Shown here one piece after another: positions 1 through 9,420 of a stretch of DNA of 64,000 nucleotides. Positions within the stretch are counted from its first letter, which is position 1. Each line of letters begins with the position of its first letter. Below the pieces are notes generated by a model. That model did no database searches, was not told where the DNA came from, and saw nothing but the letters and a program-made list of their open reading frames with translations. This DNA comes from Flavobacteriaceae bacterium (GTDB taxonomy: Bacteria > Bacteroidota > Bacteroidia > Flavobacteriales > Flavobacteriaceae). Location of the stretch: positions 186,001-250,000 of the forward strand of contig SIHP01000003.1 of NCBI GenBank assembly GCA_004762155.1, given 5' to 3'. A program made the translations under genes and the position numbers.

Positions 1-1
1 T

Positions 2-1276
2 TTTAGTTATAAAAAGAACAATCTATTCACAAAAGGACTTCATCTAAACTTATTTTCTTCTTACTCAAACTTAGTTCGTAAAAGAATAGATACTACTAAA
101 AACATATATAACTGGTACGGAGAAATTGACGGTCAACGTACTTTAGGTGGTGAGCAAACACGTACTTTAAATACCTTAAAACAAAACACTTTTTTAAGTC
201 GTTTAAATGCAGTTTATAATATAAATAGAAATCATAAAATTGGCTATAATTATATTGTTAGTAATTTAAATAGAACAGATAGAGATCCCTTAATCACTCA
301 AGAAACAAGTGGTTATTATGCGCCTCAAAAGTTGCAAAAACATAGTATGGGACTTTCTCTACAAAGTAAATTCTTTGAAAAGAAACTAAATACTATTCTA
401 TTTTCTAAATGGTTTAGCTACAATGCATCTATAAAAACGTCTGATTATAAAGATGGCGATGTAGTTTATAATAATGACAAAGCAAAAGCTTCCAATTTTG
501 GTTTTGGTTTTACAAGTTCTTATGCCTTTACTTCTGATTTTAAAATAAATATTTCATTAGAAAAAACATATAGATTACCTGAGGCTGAAGAAATTTTAGG
601 AGACGGTTTAACTGTACAAAGCACGTCAGACTTAAAAGCAGAATCTAGTTTAAATATAAATCTCGGATTTGATTTAACGTTCTTTGCAGAAGAAAATTAT
701 AACCTTCAATTTTCAGGAAACTTATTTTATAGAGATGTTACAAACCTAATTCAACAACAACAGTACGATTTAGCCTCTTTCCAATACGTCAATTTTGATG
801 ATGTTTTAATGAAAGGATTTGATGTGAAATTAAAATATAGTTTTAAAGATGTGTTTACATTTAGTCAAACATTCTCTAAGCTAAATCCTGTTATAAAATC
901 CGATACTGATGAGTTTGGTAATGATAATGTTACTGTAGACACTCGGCTTTCAAATATTCCTTTTACGCAAGCAAACAGTAATTTTAGAACTAGTTTTAAT
1001 GGTCTTTTTCAAAAAAAATCTAAATCCTTTTTATACTGGTCTATAAATTACACAGGAGAATTTCATAAAAACTCTGAAATAATAGGTGATACAAACTTAG
1101 ATAAAATACCCGAACAAGTATATCATGATTTTGGTTTCGGGTATGTTTTTCCTAATGAAAAAGTTACACTTAGTTTCGACCTTAATAATATTTTCAACGA
1201 ACAACTATTTGATAATTACGCAATTCAAAAACCAGGAAGAGCTGCTTATATAAAAATGACTTACACCTTTAAATAA
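2..1276 (+). CDS. TonB-dependent outer membrane receptor, C-terminal part (partial, cut by window start)
   Basis: The frame is open from base 2 with no stop, so the gene begins upstream of the window. The visible 424 residues are alternating beta-strand and loop sequence typical of the 22-strand barrel of a ligand-gated porin, and end in the aromatic-rich strand AAYIKMTYTFK expected of an outer membrane protein. A recognisable receptor element near the middle is the YRLPEAEE turn. The neighbours downstream (DUF4374 lipoprotein, PepSY protein) suggest that it imports a ferric siderophore or haem. The plug and TonB box lie outside the window, so the substrate cannot be read. Confidence 0.85.
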   Translation, partial: FSYKKNNLFTKGLHLNLFSSYSNLVRKRIDTTKNIYNWYGEIDGQRTLGGEQTRTLNTLKQNTFLSRLNAVYNINRNHKIGYNYIVSNLNRTDRDPLITQETSGYYAPQKLQKHSMGLSLQSKFFEKKLNTILFSKWFSYNASIKTSDYKDGDVVYNNDKAKASNFGFGFTSSYAFTSDFKINISLEKTYRLPEAEEILGDGLTVQSTSDLKAESSLNINLGFDLTFFAEENYNLQFSGNLFYRDVTNLIQQQQYDLASFQYVNFDDVLMKGFDVKLKYSFKDVFTFSQTFSKLNPVIKSDTDEFGNDNVTVDTRLSNIPFTQANSNFRTSFNGLFQKKSKSFLYWSINYTGEFHKNSEIIGDTNLDKIPEQVYHDFGFGYVFPNEKVTLSFDLNNIFNEQLFDNYAIQKPGRAAYIKMTYTFK

Positions 1277-1359
1277 AATTTAAAACCACTTTCTTAAGAT
1301 ATTAATGAGTTCAGTATCTCTAAGAAATAAAAACAAAGAACTCCTTAAAAATAATCAAA

Positions 1360-2661
1360 ATGAAGAAACAAATTAATTTAATAATTATACTATTATTAGC
1401 CATCTTTTTTACAGCTTGTAGTAGTGATGATTCTCCATCAGAAGAATCAGAAGAAACTACTATAGACCCATTTAGTGTTTTAGCAACTATTGATGATGCT
1501 TATTATTTAGCTCCTACAGAAAGCCTTGATGAAGAAGCACTTTCTTTTATTAACAACGGAACACAATTAGATGCTGATCAAGCTGCTCGTATTATAGGTT
1601 CTGGAGGGTATATATATTCTTTAAATTACGGTACTGGTTTATTGTCTCAACTTGAATTAAACGAAGCTGGGAGTTATGATGTAGTTAAAGAAATTAATGC
1701 AGGTTTATCTGTAGGTACAGATACTCCTCGTTACAAATTAGCTGACGATAATACTATTATGGTTTATAATGTAGTAACCGATTATGTTTATAATGATTTG
1801 GACGAAGTGGAAGATGTAACTTGTACTTTAAGATTAGCTACTGTTTCTTTACCAGATTTAAGTATTGCTAACTTAACTGAATTTATTATTCCTCAATCAG
1901 AAAATGCTAAAATTGGTGCAACTATTGGGTATCATCCTATGCGTGTAGATGCACCTGTTATTTCTGGCGATAAAATTTATTTTGGTTTAATGCATTTAGA
2001 TATGTATAACCCATCAACACCTCCTCCTTTCAGACAGCCTAAACAAACAGGTTTAGAAACTTTAGTTTTTGATTACCCTTCAATAACCAATGGTACTATT
2101 ACAGAAACCAATGTTGCATCTGGTCATACAAATGGATACAGAGCGCCTTCAATGCATGTTGATGAAAATGGTGATGTGTATCAATCTAATTGGTTTATGA
2201 CTGGTAATTCTTTCGACTTATCAGAAGGTGATAAAACTGTAATATCTAAATTAACGGATGGAATTTATGATACTTCATATACTTTTAATGTTTCTGAAGC
2301 ATTAGGCCTTACTGGAAATGTTGGAACAGTCGGTTGGTTTTATGTAGGTAATGGAATTGGATATATGCCAATACAATTAGAAGATGAAGGTAATTATTAT
2401 ACAGATGATTCTTGGTCTCTAGCCAAAATTGATGTTTATAATAAAACAGCTATTAAATTAAATGTACCATTATCTAATTTACTTGAATATGAAAACGGTG
2501 TTGTTTATAATGGTTCTTTTTACTTAGCTTTAAGTCCAGTTGGTACTGACTCTTTTGTTTACAAATTTGATCCTTCTTCTACTTCTGCAGATGGTTTTGA
2601 AACCGGCTTACAACTTGATGGAGATAATATATCTGTTGAAGGTCTTTATTTGAATAACTAA
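1360..2661 (+). CDS. DUF4374 surface lipoprotein (XusB-like siderophore-binding candidate)
   Basis: 433 residues. The N-terminus is a lipoprotein signal peptide with lipobox FTAC followed by SSDDS, an acidic stretch of the kind that sends Bacteroidetes lipoproteins to the cell surface. The rest is repetitive beta sequence of the kind expected from a beta-propeller, matching the DUF4374 family. In Bacteroides the DUF4374 protein XusB works with receptor XusA and PepSY protein XusC to capture xenosiderophores. The same order here (receptor, this gene, PepSY) supports a related role. Ligand specificity cannot be inferred. Confidence 0.8.
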   Translation: MKKQINLIIILLLAIFFTACSSDDSPSEESEETTIDPFSVLATIDDAYYLAPTESLDEEALSFINNGTQLDADQAARIIGSGGYIYSLNYGTGLLSQLELNEAGSYDVVKEINAGLSVGTDTPRYKLADDNTIMVYNVVTDYVYNDLDEVEDVTCTLRLATVSLPDLSIANLTEFIIPQSENAKIGATIGYHPMRVDAPVISGDKIYFGLMHLDMYNPSTPPPFRQPKQTGLETLVFDYPSITNGTITETNVASGHTNGYRAPSMHVDENGDVYQSNWFMTGNSFDLSEGDKTVISKLTDGIYDTSYTFNVSEALGLTGNVGTVGWFYVGNGIGYMPIQLEDEGNYYTDDSWSLAKIDVYNKTAIKLNVPLSNLLEYENGVVYNGSFYLALSPVGTDSFVYKFDPSSTSADGFETGLQLDGDNISVEGLYLNN

Positions 2662-2713
2662 TTTATTCAAAAAAATAAAGATATAACAGCCATACTAATT
2701 TAGTATTCATTAA

Positions 2714-2754
2714 ACAAGAAACATTTTTACATAAAAAGTAAGAATGTTTCTTGT
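2714..2754 (+). promoter_or_regulatory. Hairpin in the leader of the small lipoprotein gene
   Basis: Imperfect inverted repeat: arms 2714-2730 and 2738-2754, 16 of 17 pairs, seven-base loop ATAAAAA. It sits 17 bp before the ATG at 2771 and lacks a trailing T run, so it is a weak candidate for a classical terminator. It could set relative expression between the DUF4374 gene and the downstream pair. Confidence 0.45.
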
Positions 2755-2770
2755 GATTTAATCAACTTTT

Positions 2771-3367
2771 ATGAAAACATTAAAATCAATATTTATTATT
2801 ACAGTACTTCTTTTAATTATTAGTTGCAATAAAAAAGAAGAAAAAGGACGATTTAATTATCCTATGATAAAATCGAAAATTTCTTTAAATGAAGAACAAA
2901 CTGAAAAGTTCGATAAAATAACTACAGAATATACTGCACTTGCGAAAAAAGCGTGGATGGATAATAAAGATAATAATGAATTGATAACAAAAGCACAAAA
3001 AGAAGTTTTTGATACTCAAGACAAAAAAATAAAAGCAATCTTATCTCCTGATCAATATAATACTTATTTAACAGAAGTAACTATTGAACGAAAAGGAAGA
3101 GAAAAACATACTATGGAAGTAATAAAAAATGAATTGGGCTTAGATAGTATTCAGTCAAAACAATATAATCTAACTAATGAAGCTTTTTTTACTACTTTAT
3201 TAGATAATCACGATAATTATCATGGTAAACCAGACGTTTTTAAACAATATCATAAAGAGATTGATGTCAGCAGAAGAGCTACTTTTCAAAAAATAATGAC
3301 TCCAGAACAATATACTAAATACATACAGTTGATAGAAAAGTACGAAATAGGAAAAAGTGAGCATTAA
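2771..3367 (+). CDS. Small lipoprotein with two Spy-like repeats, unknown function
   Basis: 198 residues with signal peptide and lipobox IISC, then a charged helical region. Two related segments, LSPDQYNTYL near residue 95 and MTPEQYTKYIQLIEKY near residue 175, each follow about 60 residues of charged helix. This looks like an internal duplication of the LTxxQ type seen in Spy/CpxP periplasmic proteins, but the match is only by eye. It lies between the DUF4374 and PepSY genes, 19 bp from the latter, and is not one of the three canonical Xus components. I infer a periplasmic accessory to the uptake system. Confidence 0.6.
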   Translation: MKTLKSIFIITVLLLIISCNKKEEKGRFNYPMIKSKISLNEEQTEKFDKITTEYTALAKKAWMDNKDNNELITKAQKEVFDTQDKKIKAILSPDQYNTYLTEVTIERKGREKHTMEVIKNELGLDSIQSKQYNLTNEAFFTTLLDNHDNYHGKPDVFKQYHKEIDVSRRATFQKIMTPEQYTKYIQLIEKYEIGKSEH

Positions 3368-3385
3368 AACAGATTCTTTATAATA

Positions 3386-4600
3386 ATGATAAAACAATTA
3401 CTTCTTAGGAAGAAGAGAAACAAAGAATCTTTATTTAAATATATAATGGCTCTGCTGCACTTGTGGTTAGGGCTATTATCTTCTGTAGTTATTACGGTAG
3501 TTTGTCTGTCGGGTAGTATTTATGCTTTTAAAAGTCAAATTGAAAACTTAATAAATAGTGATCTCGTTTATAATAACTCCCAGCATAAACAGTCTTTTAA
3601 TATTGATGTCATTGCTTTAAATTTTGAAAAAAAATATGGTAAACCTACCTTAATTTTAATTCCTGAAAACTTAAATAAAAATATATTCATAAGTTCTAGA
3701 AGCAAAAATATATTAGGTACAGAAGTATATTACCACAGATATACTGGAGAGTTTTTAGGTATTAAAAGCAGAACGACAACTTCCTTTTTTGAATTCATTT
3801 TAGATATTCATCGTTTTTTGTTGATGGATGAACTAGGGAAAACTATTAATGGAATTTCCATTTTAATTTTTGTTTTTCTACTTTTTTCTGGCTTTATATT
3901 ATGGTTACCAAAAAAACTTAAAAGTTTCAAAAAAAACCTAGTCATTAAATGGGATGCCCGTTTTTACAGAATAAATTATGATTTACATAGAATTTTAGGG
4001 TTATATTCCTTAATTATCTTGTTCTTTATAGCCATTACAGGATTGTATGTTTCTTTTCATTGGGTGAAAAACACTATTATTGTTGGTCTAGGAGGAGATT
4101 CTATTATTATTTCTGAAAACAATATAGCTTTACAAAAAAGTCTTTCTGATTCTTTTAATAAAGTATTGAATGATTTATCTAGAGAGGAAAATACAGCATC
4201 TTTAAAAAGAGTATCATTAACTACAATAATCAATAAAACTGACAGTGTTTTTAATTATGAAGGTAACATGATAATTAAATTACCTACATCGGAAATAAAA
4301 AAAACTGTTATAACAAAAATGAATACTGATAATTTAATAGGATTTAACTTTCCAGATATAGTAGAGTATTCGTTAAATGGAAAGATAAATAATCTTTATT
4401 TATTTAAAAAATTGAAATTACACCAACAATTTAAGGCAATAGCAAAACCATTACATACAGGTGAAATATTGGGATTACCTAGTATTATTCTTTATTTTGT
4501 AATTAGTTTAATAGGAACCTCTTTACCAATTACTGGTTTTATTATTTGGTGGAAAAAAATTAAAAACAAAAAATTGTTATACGTAACTAAATTTAGATAA
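3386..4600 (+). CDS. PepSY-associated TM helix protein (XusC-like)
   Basis: 404 residues. Four membrane segments can be seen: about residues 25-48 (LHLWLGLLSSVVITVV), 145-170, 205-230 and 365-390, with a large periplasmic region between the first two and another between the last two. The HLWLGL motif and later HRILGLYSLI are typical of the PepSY_TM family, whose inner membrane members often reduce ferric siderophores with haem-bound histidines. It is last in the uptake locus. The enzymatic role here is inferred from family and context. Confidence 0.8.
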   Translation: MIKQLLLRKKRNKESLFKYIMALLHLWLGLLSSVVITVVCLSGSIYAFKSQIENLINSDLVYNNSQHKQSFNIDVIALNFEKKYGKPTLILIPENLNKNIFISSRSKNILGTEVYYHRYTGEFLGIKSRTTTSFFEFILDIHRFLLMDELGKTINGISILIFVFLLFSGFILWLPKKLKSFKKNLVIKWDARFYRINYDLHRILGLYSLIILFFIAITGLYVSFHWVKNTIIVGLGGDSIIISENNIALQKSLSDSFNKVLNDLSREENTASLKRVSLTTIINKTDSVFNYEGNMIIKLPTSEIKKTVITKMNTDNLIGFNFPDIVEYSLNGKINNLYLFKKLKLHQQFKAIAKPLHTGEILGLPSIILYFVISLIGTSLPITGFIIWWKKIKNKKLLYVTKFR

Positions 4601-4659
4601 ATATATTCTAAATGAAATGTTTTAATGATTGTTTGTATAAAAACGAAAGTGATATAAAA

Positions 4660-5475
4660 TTATCCGTTTTGAGTATAAAAACTATAATCTTTTAATACTT
4701 TTCTAATAAACTCTTTATCACTTCTTTCTTTTGATTTAATATTAGCAACTTGTTCAATTTTAGAGCGTAACTTAATTAGTGTTCCAAAATCCGAACTTTT
4801 ATCAAGATTATTAAAAGTATCTTTAATTAAACGCATATCGTTATCTGATAAATTAATAACATTTGGGTATGTTGGTTTGTAATTAATAGCAATATCCTCC
4901 AAAATAGTTTCAGAAAATTGCACATCATCTTTTAAACTAATAACAATAGTATTGGCAATAATATCTCCAAAACGTTGGTTGTTTTTTGTTAATATAATCA
5001 AGAAAAAACCAATTGCTTTTCCTATAAAAAAAACTACCATAGCAATAGCATATAATTGAGAAGAATTAATATCTAAAGAAAAAAGATAAACAAATATTAA
5101 AGAGAAAAAATTGAAATCTATAATTCTTAAAAACCATCGCATTATATAATCAGTTGTGTTTGGTTTAAAGCCATCAACATTAATTATTTTTATTTTTAAT
5201 AGCTTTTTTCCAACGGTTTGTCCATTCATTAATATTTCTGAATACAACGAATAAAAAGTAACAGGCAACATAAGCATAACATAAAAAGCCTTAGTACTCC
5301 AACTATCTGTAGCTATACCACTTGTGTTACTGATGTCTAACGAGTAAAATACAAGATAACAGTATATAAATTTTAAAACATTGTCTATAGAGAAAGCCGC
5401 TAGTCTTTGACCAACGTTTGCTAACGTAAAATTGATGTTTATATTTTGTGCCGTTTTTATTTGGAGTCTTTTCAT
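4660..5475 (-). CDS. RDD family membrane protein
   Basis: 271 residues from the ATG at 5475. A longer frame exists to 5616 but would overlap the divergent SpoIIM gene and adds unconserved sequence. The RDD signature is present: VGQRLAAFSIDNVLKF with the Arg and Asp near residue 20, then MNGQTVGKKLLKIKII before further membrane segments, and QRFGDIIANTIVI, the usual family ending. A 70-residue soluble tail follows. RDD proteins are of uncertain function, some being Na+/H+ antiporters. It is divergent from SpoIIM with only 22 bp between the start codons, so expression is probably shared. Confidence 0.8.
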   Translation of the reverse strand: MKRLQIKTAQNININFTLANVGQRLAAFSIDNVLKFIYCYLVFYSLDISNTSGIATDSWSTKAFYVMLMLPVTFYSLYSEILMNGQTVGKKLLKIKIINVDGFKPNTTDYIMRWFLRIIDFNFFSLIFVYLFSLDINSSQLYAIAMVVFFIGKAIGFFLIILTKNNQRFGDIIANTIVISLKDDVQFSETILEDIAINYKPTYPNVINLSDNDMRLIKDTFNNLDKSSDFGTLIKLRSKIEQVANIKSKERSDKEFIRKVLKDYSFYTQNG

Positions 5476-5497
5476 GCAATCATTAAATTCGCTCTGT

Positions 5498-6463
5498 ATG
5501 AGAGAGGTCGCTTTTATAAAGCAAAATAAAGAAAAATGGCTAGAATTTGAACAATTAATTTCAAATAAAGAAAAAAAAAGTTCCGACGAAATTGCTAGTT
5601 TGCATATCAAGATCATGAATGACTTGGTGTATGCGCAAACCTATTATCCAAAAAGTAAAGTTACACTTTACTTAAATAAATTAGCAAAAGGTAGTTTTGA
5701 TGAGGTTTATGACGCAAAAAGGAAAGAAAAAAATGTTTTTTATTCTTTTTTCTTAGAAAAAGTACCTTTACTATCTTATCAATATAGAAAATACATTTAT
5801 TTATCATTTGCATTCTTTTTTTTCTGCTTTTTTATAGGAATACTATCTACGTTTAATGACGAATCCTTTGCAAGACAAATTTTAGGCAATAATTATGTAG
5901 ATCAAACTATAGAGAATATAGAAAGTGGTGATGCCATGGCTATTTATAAAGGCGGAACCAATTGGGGAACTTTTATAGGTATTTATGATAATAATCAGCG
6001 TGTTGGGTTAAATATGTTTCTATCTGGATTATTTTTAGGTTTGGGTACTGGTTATTATGTAGTTGTAAATGCAATAATGGTAGCCGTTTTTCAAGCATTT
6101 TTTTATCAACATAATAGTTTTTTTGATAGTTTAAAAGGAATTTGGATTCACGGAACTTATGAAATTTTTGGAATGATTATAGAAGCAGCAGCTGGCTATA
6201 TTATTGGAGCAAGTATTTTATTCCCTGGAACTTTAAAACGATTTGAATCTTTTAAAATAGGTTTTAGAGATGCTTTTTATATTTTTATAAGCACTATTCC
6301 TTTTACTATAATTGCAGCTTTTTTAGAAGGTTATATAACTAGGTATTCCAATATAATGCCTACTTTTTTCTGTTATTTTATTATTCTGTTTAGTTTAGTA
6401 ACAATTAGCTATTATTATTTGGTGCTGCCATTTAAAGTAGCTCAAAAACAGGGATTACGCTAA
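5498..6463 (+). CDS. Stage II sporulation protein M (SpoIIM)-like membrane protein
   Basis: 321 residues starting at MREVAFIKQNKEKW, the conserved family start, in preference to a longer frame from 5432. A soluble N-terminal third is followed by about five membrane helices. Conserved features include GTFIGIYDNNQRVGLNMF and GLGTGYYVVVN, and IHGTYEIFGMIIEAAAGY. Despite the name the organism is not expected to sporulate; in Bacteroidetes and Actinobacteria this family sits beside RDD, MoxR and DUF58 genes. The stop codon shares one base with the next start (TAATG). Confidence 0.85.
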   Translation: MREVAFIKQNKEKWLEFEQLISNKEKKSSDEIASLHIKIMNDLVYAQTYYPKSKVTLYLNKLAKGSFDEVYDAKRKEKNVFYSFFLEKVPLLSYQYRKYIYLSFAFFFFCFFIGILSTFNDESFARQILGNNYVDQTIENIESGDAMAIYKGGTNWGTFIGIYDNNQRVGLNMFLSGLFLGLGTGYYVVVNAIMVAVFQAFFYQHNSFFDSLKGIWIHGTYEIFGMIIEAAAGYIIGASILFPGTLKRFESFKIGFRDAFYIFISTIPFTIIAAFLEGYITRYSNIMPTFFCYFIILFSLVTISYYYLVLPFKVAQKQGLR

Positions 6464-7164
6464 TGAAAAAAAAGTTACTATTTTTTGTTTTATTGTTTAA
6501 TATATGTGCTTATTCACAAGAATTAGTAGAAAGTACTATTGAAATAAGTAATGATTCTATTGTTTATCAAAAAACAACAGATTACATCAAAGAAAGAGAA
6601 TTCAAATCTGATTTAAAAGATAAGTATTCTGATAATGAATTTATTTATAAAGAAGAAAAAGTAGAAGAACAGAAACCACCAGACCTTACTTTTTTTAAAG
6701 CTTTTATAGGTTTTATGCAAACTATTTTTCCGTTTCTTTTAGCTGGAATAGTAGTTTTTATAATTTTAAAACTTTATTTAGGATCAGGTACTGGTTTTTG
6801 GAACTTTAAAAGAATTCATAAGAAGGTTGCAGAAAAATTAGTGTATGAAGATGAAGACATTCATGATGTTGATTTAAACAGTTTGTTAAAAAGAGCATTA
6901 GAAGCAAAAGATTCTCGATTAGCCATACGATATTATTATTTATTGTTATTGAAAAAGTTATCAGAAAAAGAACTTATTAAATACGATAAGGATAAAACCA
7001 ATTCAGAATATCTTTTTGAATTAAAAAAAGAAGAGACTAAAAAAGAGTTTTCGTATTTATCATACATCTATACCTATGTTTGGTATGGAGAGTTTTCGTT
7101 AAACGAAATGGATTTTAAAAGAGTGGAAGAGAAGTATAAATCATTTTTTAAAACAATCAATTGA
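6463..7164 (+). CDS. DUF4129-type membrane-anchored protein
   Basis: 233 residues: signal peptide ending CAYSQ, an extracytoplasmic linker, one membrane helix near residues 85-105, then a cytoplasmic DUF4129-type domain with the terminal YIYTYVWYGEFSLNE motif. It starts inside the SpoIIM stop codon and overlaps the next gene by four bases, so it is translationally coupled on both sides. The function is unknown. Its constant association with MoxR/DUF58 genes implies a role in the same envelope-associated complex. Confidence 0.75.
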   Translation: MKKKLLFFVLLFNICAYSQELVESTIEISNDSIVYQKTTDYIKEREFKSDLKDKYSDNEFIYKEEKVEEQKPPDLTFFKAFIGFMQTIFPFLLAGIVVFIILKLYLGSGTGFWNFKRIHKKVAEKLVYEDEDIHDVDLNSLLKRALEAKDSRLAIRYYYLLLLKKLSEKELIKYDKDKTNSEYLFELKKEETKKEFSYLSYIYTYVWYGEFSLNEMDFKRVEEKYKSFFKTIN

Positions 7165-8378
7165 AGCTTTTAAAAAACATAAAAATAATAACAAGCATTT
7201 TTGTTTTAGTACATTTAGTAAGTTGTAATAAAACAAATTGGCGTGAAAATTATAAAGAGCGATCTAAAGATCCGTTTGGATTGTATATAGTTTATAATGA
7301 AGCTGAAGAAGTGTTTAATAATGAAAAAGTAACGTATTTAAACGAAAATATTTACGATTATTTATTTCATAATTATCCAGATCCAGTTGCTGATCATGCA
7401 AGTTATGTGTGTATAAAAAATTCAACAACAAAACTAACGGAATCTGGAATTGAAGATTTGTTAGCTTTTGTTTATAATGGTAATGATGCTTTTTTATCGT
7501 TAAATTTTTTTAATGGTATTTTAAAAGAAAAACTTGCTTTTGAAACTGTTTACTCATTTAATCAAAATACTCTTTCTAATAGCTATTTAAAAACCTTAAA
7601 AGGAACATTTTATCTTGAAAATTCAACATTTAAAGATGACTCTTATTCTTTTGATAGAAATATCAAGCCTACTTACTTTTCTGATTTTGATAAAAACACA
7701 ACAATTGTTTTAGGTACAGCTGAAATAGGAGGAGAAATGAAACCTAATTTCATTAAAGTTTACCACGGTAAAGGAGCTATCTATTTGCATTCAAATCCCG
7801 TTGTTTTTACAAATTATTTCTTGTTAAAAGATAAAGAAGATTATATAACCAATGTTTTCTCTTATTTACCAGATTCAGAGATTTTATGGGATCCACAAAT
7901 AAAATCAAGTAGGTTTGAACCAAAAGAAGAAGAAGACAGATCTTCTATTTTTAAATTCTTTTTACAACACAAAACACTAACTTGGTTTTTATTTGTATCA
8001 TTATTTGGTTTGTTATTATTTATGGTATTTAATGCCCGAAGAAAGCAACGTGTTATTCCTATAATAAAACCATTAGAAAACACTACTGTAGCGTTTACAC
8101 AAACAATAGCCAGTTTATATTTAAAAGAGCAGGATCATAAAAATATAGTAGATAAGAAAATACAATTCTTTTTAGAAAAAGTAAGAGCAAAGTATTTAAT
8201 AGATACCAATACTTTAAATGTTAAGTTTATAGAAAAATTAGCAGCTAAATCTGGAAATGATTTACAAAAAACAAAGTACTTGATTCATACAATTATAGAT
8301 TTAAATAAAAAAGCAATTTGTTCTGAAGAGCAATTAATTGTACTTCATAGAATGATAGATAACTTCTTCAATAAATAA
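7161..8378 (+). CDS. DUF4350-type lipoprotein/membrane protein, TTG start
   Basis: 405 residues. Translation starts at TTG (7161) overlapping the previous stop as TTGA. No ATG exists in a suitable place, and the TTG begins a proper signal peptide with lipobox LVSC. The protein has an extracytoplasmic DUF4350-like domain (residues about 25-260), a membrane helix near 270-290 ([17 protein letters not shown]) and a cytoplasmic tail. DUF4350 resembles the GATase-like domain found next to MoxR genes. Function unknown; part of the same operon. Confidence 0.75.
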   Translation: MKLLKNIKIITSIFVLVHLVSCNKTNWRENYKERSKDPFGLYIVYNEAEEVFNNEKVTYLNENIYDYLFHNYPDPVADHASYVCIKNSTTKLTESGIEDLLAFVYNGNDAFLSLNFFNGILKEKLAFETVYSFNQNTLSNSYLKTLKGTFYLENSTFKDDSYSFDRNIKPTYFSDFDKNTTIVLGTAEIGGEMKPNFIKVYHGKGAIYLHSNPVVFTNYFLLKDKEDYITNVFSYLPDSEILWDPQIKSSRFEPKEEEDRSSIFKFFLQHKTLTWFLFVSLFGLLLFMVFNARRKQRVIPIIKPLENTTVAFTQTIASLYLKEQDHKNIVDKKIQFFLEKVRAKYLIDTNTLNVKFIEKLAAKSGNDLQKTKYLIHTIIDLNKKAICSEEQLIVLHRMIDNFFNK

Positions 8379-8380
8379 AT

Positions 8381-9412
8381 ATGGAAACAGAAAATAACGA
8401 ACAAGAGAATATTAATTTAAGTAAAGAACGAGAAAATAAGAATATAGAATTTGAAAGCAGGTTAAATTTAGCCGAATTACAAGAAAGTGTTTTTAAAATA
8501 AAAGAACAGTTAAGAAAAGTAATTGTTGGTCAAAAAGACATGCTTGATTTGTTAATTGTGTCGTTATTATCTAACGGACATGTATTAATAGAAGGTGTTC
8601 CTGGAGTAGCAAAAACAATAACAGCGAAGTTATTGGCAAAAACAATAGCGATTGATTTTAGTAGAATTCAATTTACACCAGATTTAATGCCTTCAGATAT
8701 TTTAGGAACTTCTGTGTATAATCTACAAATTTCTGAATTTGAGTTTAAAAAAGGACCTATATTTTCTAATATGGTTTTAATTGATGAAATTAATAGATCT
8801 CCTGCAAAAACCCAAGCTGCTTTATTTGAAGTTATGGAAGAAAAGCAAGTAACTATTGATGGTAAAAAATATAAAATGGAAGAACCATTTATAGTATTAG
8901 CTACTCAAAACCCTATAGAACAAGAAGGAACATATAGATTGCCAGAAGCACAATTAGATCGTTTTTTATTTAAAGTGAATGTGGAGTATCCGAATGCTGA
9001 AGAAGAGTTAGAAATTATTATGAGAGAACAAGCTTTAGAGGACAAAACTAAAGTTAGTAAAATTGATACTGTAATTTCTGGAGAAAAAATTATTGAATAT
9101 AGAAGTTTGATTAAACAAATAGCGATAGAAGAAAACTTATTAAAATACATTACTAATATTGTAGTAAATACAAGATCTAATTCCTTTTTGTATCTAGGAG
9201 CATCACCAAGAGCAAGCATTGCCATATTAAATTCATCTAAAGCATTTGCGGCAATAGAAGGTAGGGATTTTGTTACACCAGAAGATATAAAAAGAGCAAC
9301 AATTCCTGTATTACAACACAGAGTAATTGTAACTCCAGAAAGAGAAATGGAAGGTATAACCAGTAAACAAATAATAGAACAAATTATTGAAGCTGTAGAA
9401 ATACCAAGATAA
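8381..9412 (+). CDS. MoxR-family AAA+ ATPase (copy 1)
   Basis: 343 residues. Walker A-like GVPGVAKT near residue 72, Walker [16 protein letters not shown] near residue 130, sensor region [22 protein letters not shown], and the lid domain with GASPRASIA. These are MoxR subfamily hallmarks. MoxR ATPases act as chaperones that insert metals or assemble complexes together with von Willebrand-type partners, here probably the DUF58 protein nine bases downstream. An N-terminal acidic extension of about 25 residues is not part of the fold. Confidence 0.92.
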   Translation: METENNEQENINLSKERENKNIEFESRLNLAELQESVFKIKEQLRKVIVGQKDMLDLLIVSLLSNGHVLIEGVPGVAKTITAKLLAKTIAIDFSRIQFTPDLMPSDILGTSVYNLQISEFEFKKGPIFSNMVLIDEINRSPAKTQAALFEVMEEKQVTIDGKKYKMEEPFIVLATQNPIEQEGTYRLPEAQLDRFLFKVNVEYPNAEEELEIIMREQALEDKTKVSKIDTVISGEKIIEYRSLIKQIAIEENLLKYITNIVVNTRSNSFLYLGASPRASIAILNSSKAFAAIEGRDFVTPEDIKRATIPVLQHRVIVTPEREMEGITSKQIIEQIIEAVEIPR

Positions 9413-9420
9413 TTACCTGC

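Noticed and set aside
3200..3397. Minus-strand hydrophobic frame across the lipoprotein/PepSY junction
   Set aside because: Overlaps two well-supported plus-strand genes and shows no family features.
5432..5497. Longer N-terminus of the SpoIIM gene
   Set aside because: It overlaps the start of the divergent RDD gene and adds hydrophobic sequence absent from the family; the conserved start is at 5498.
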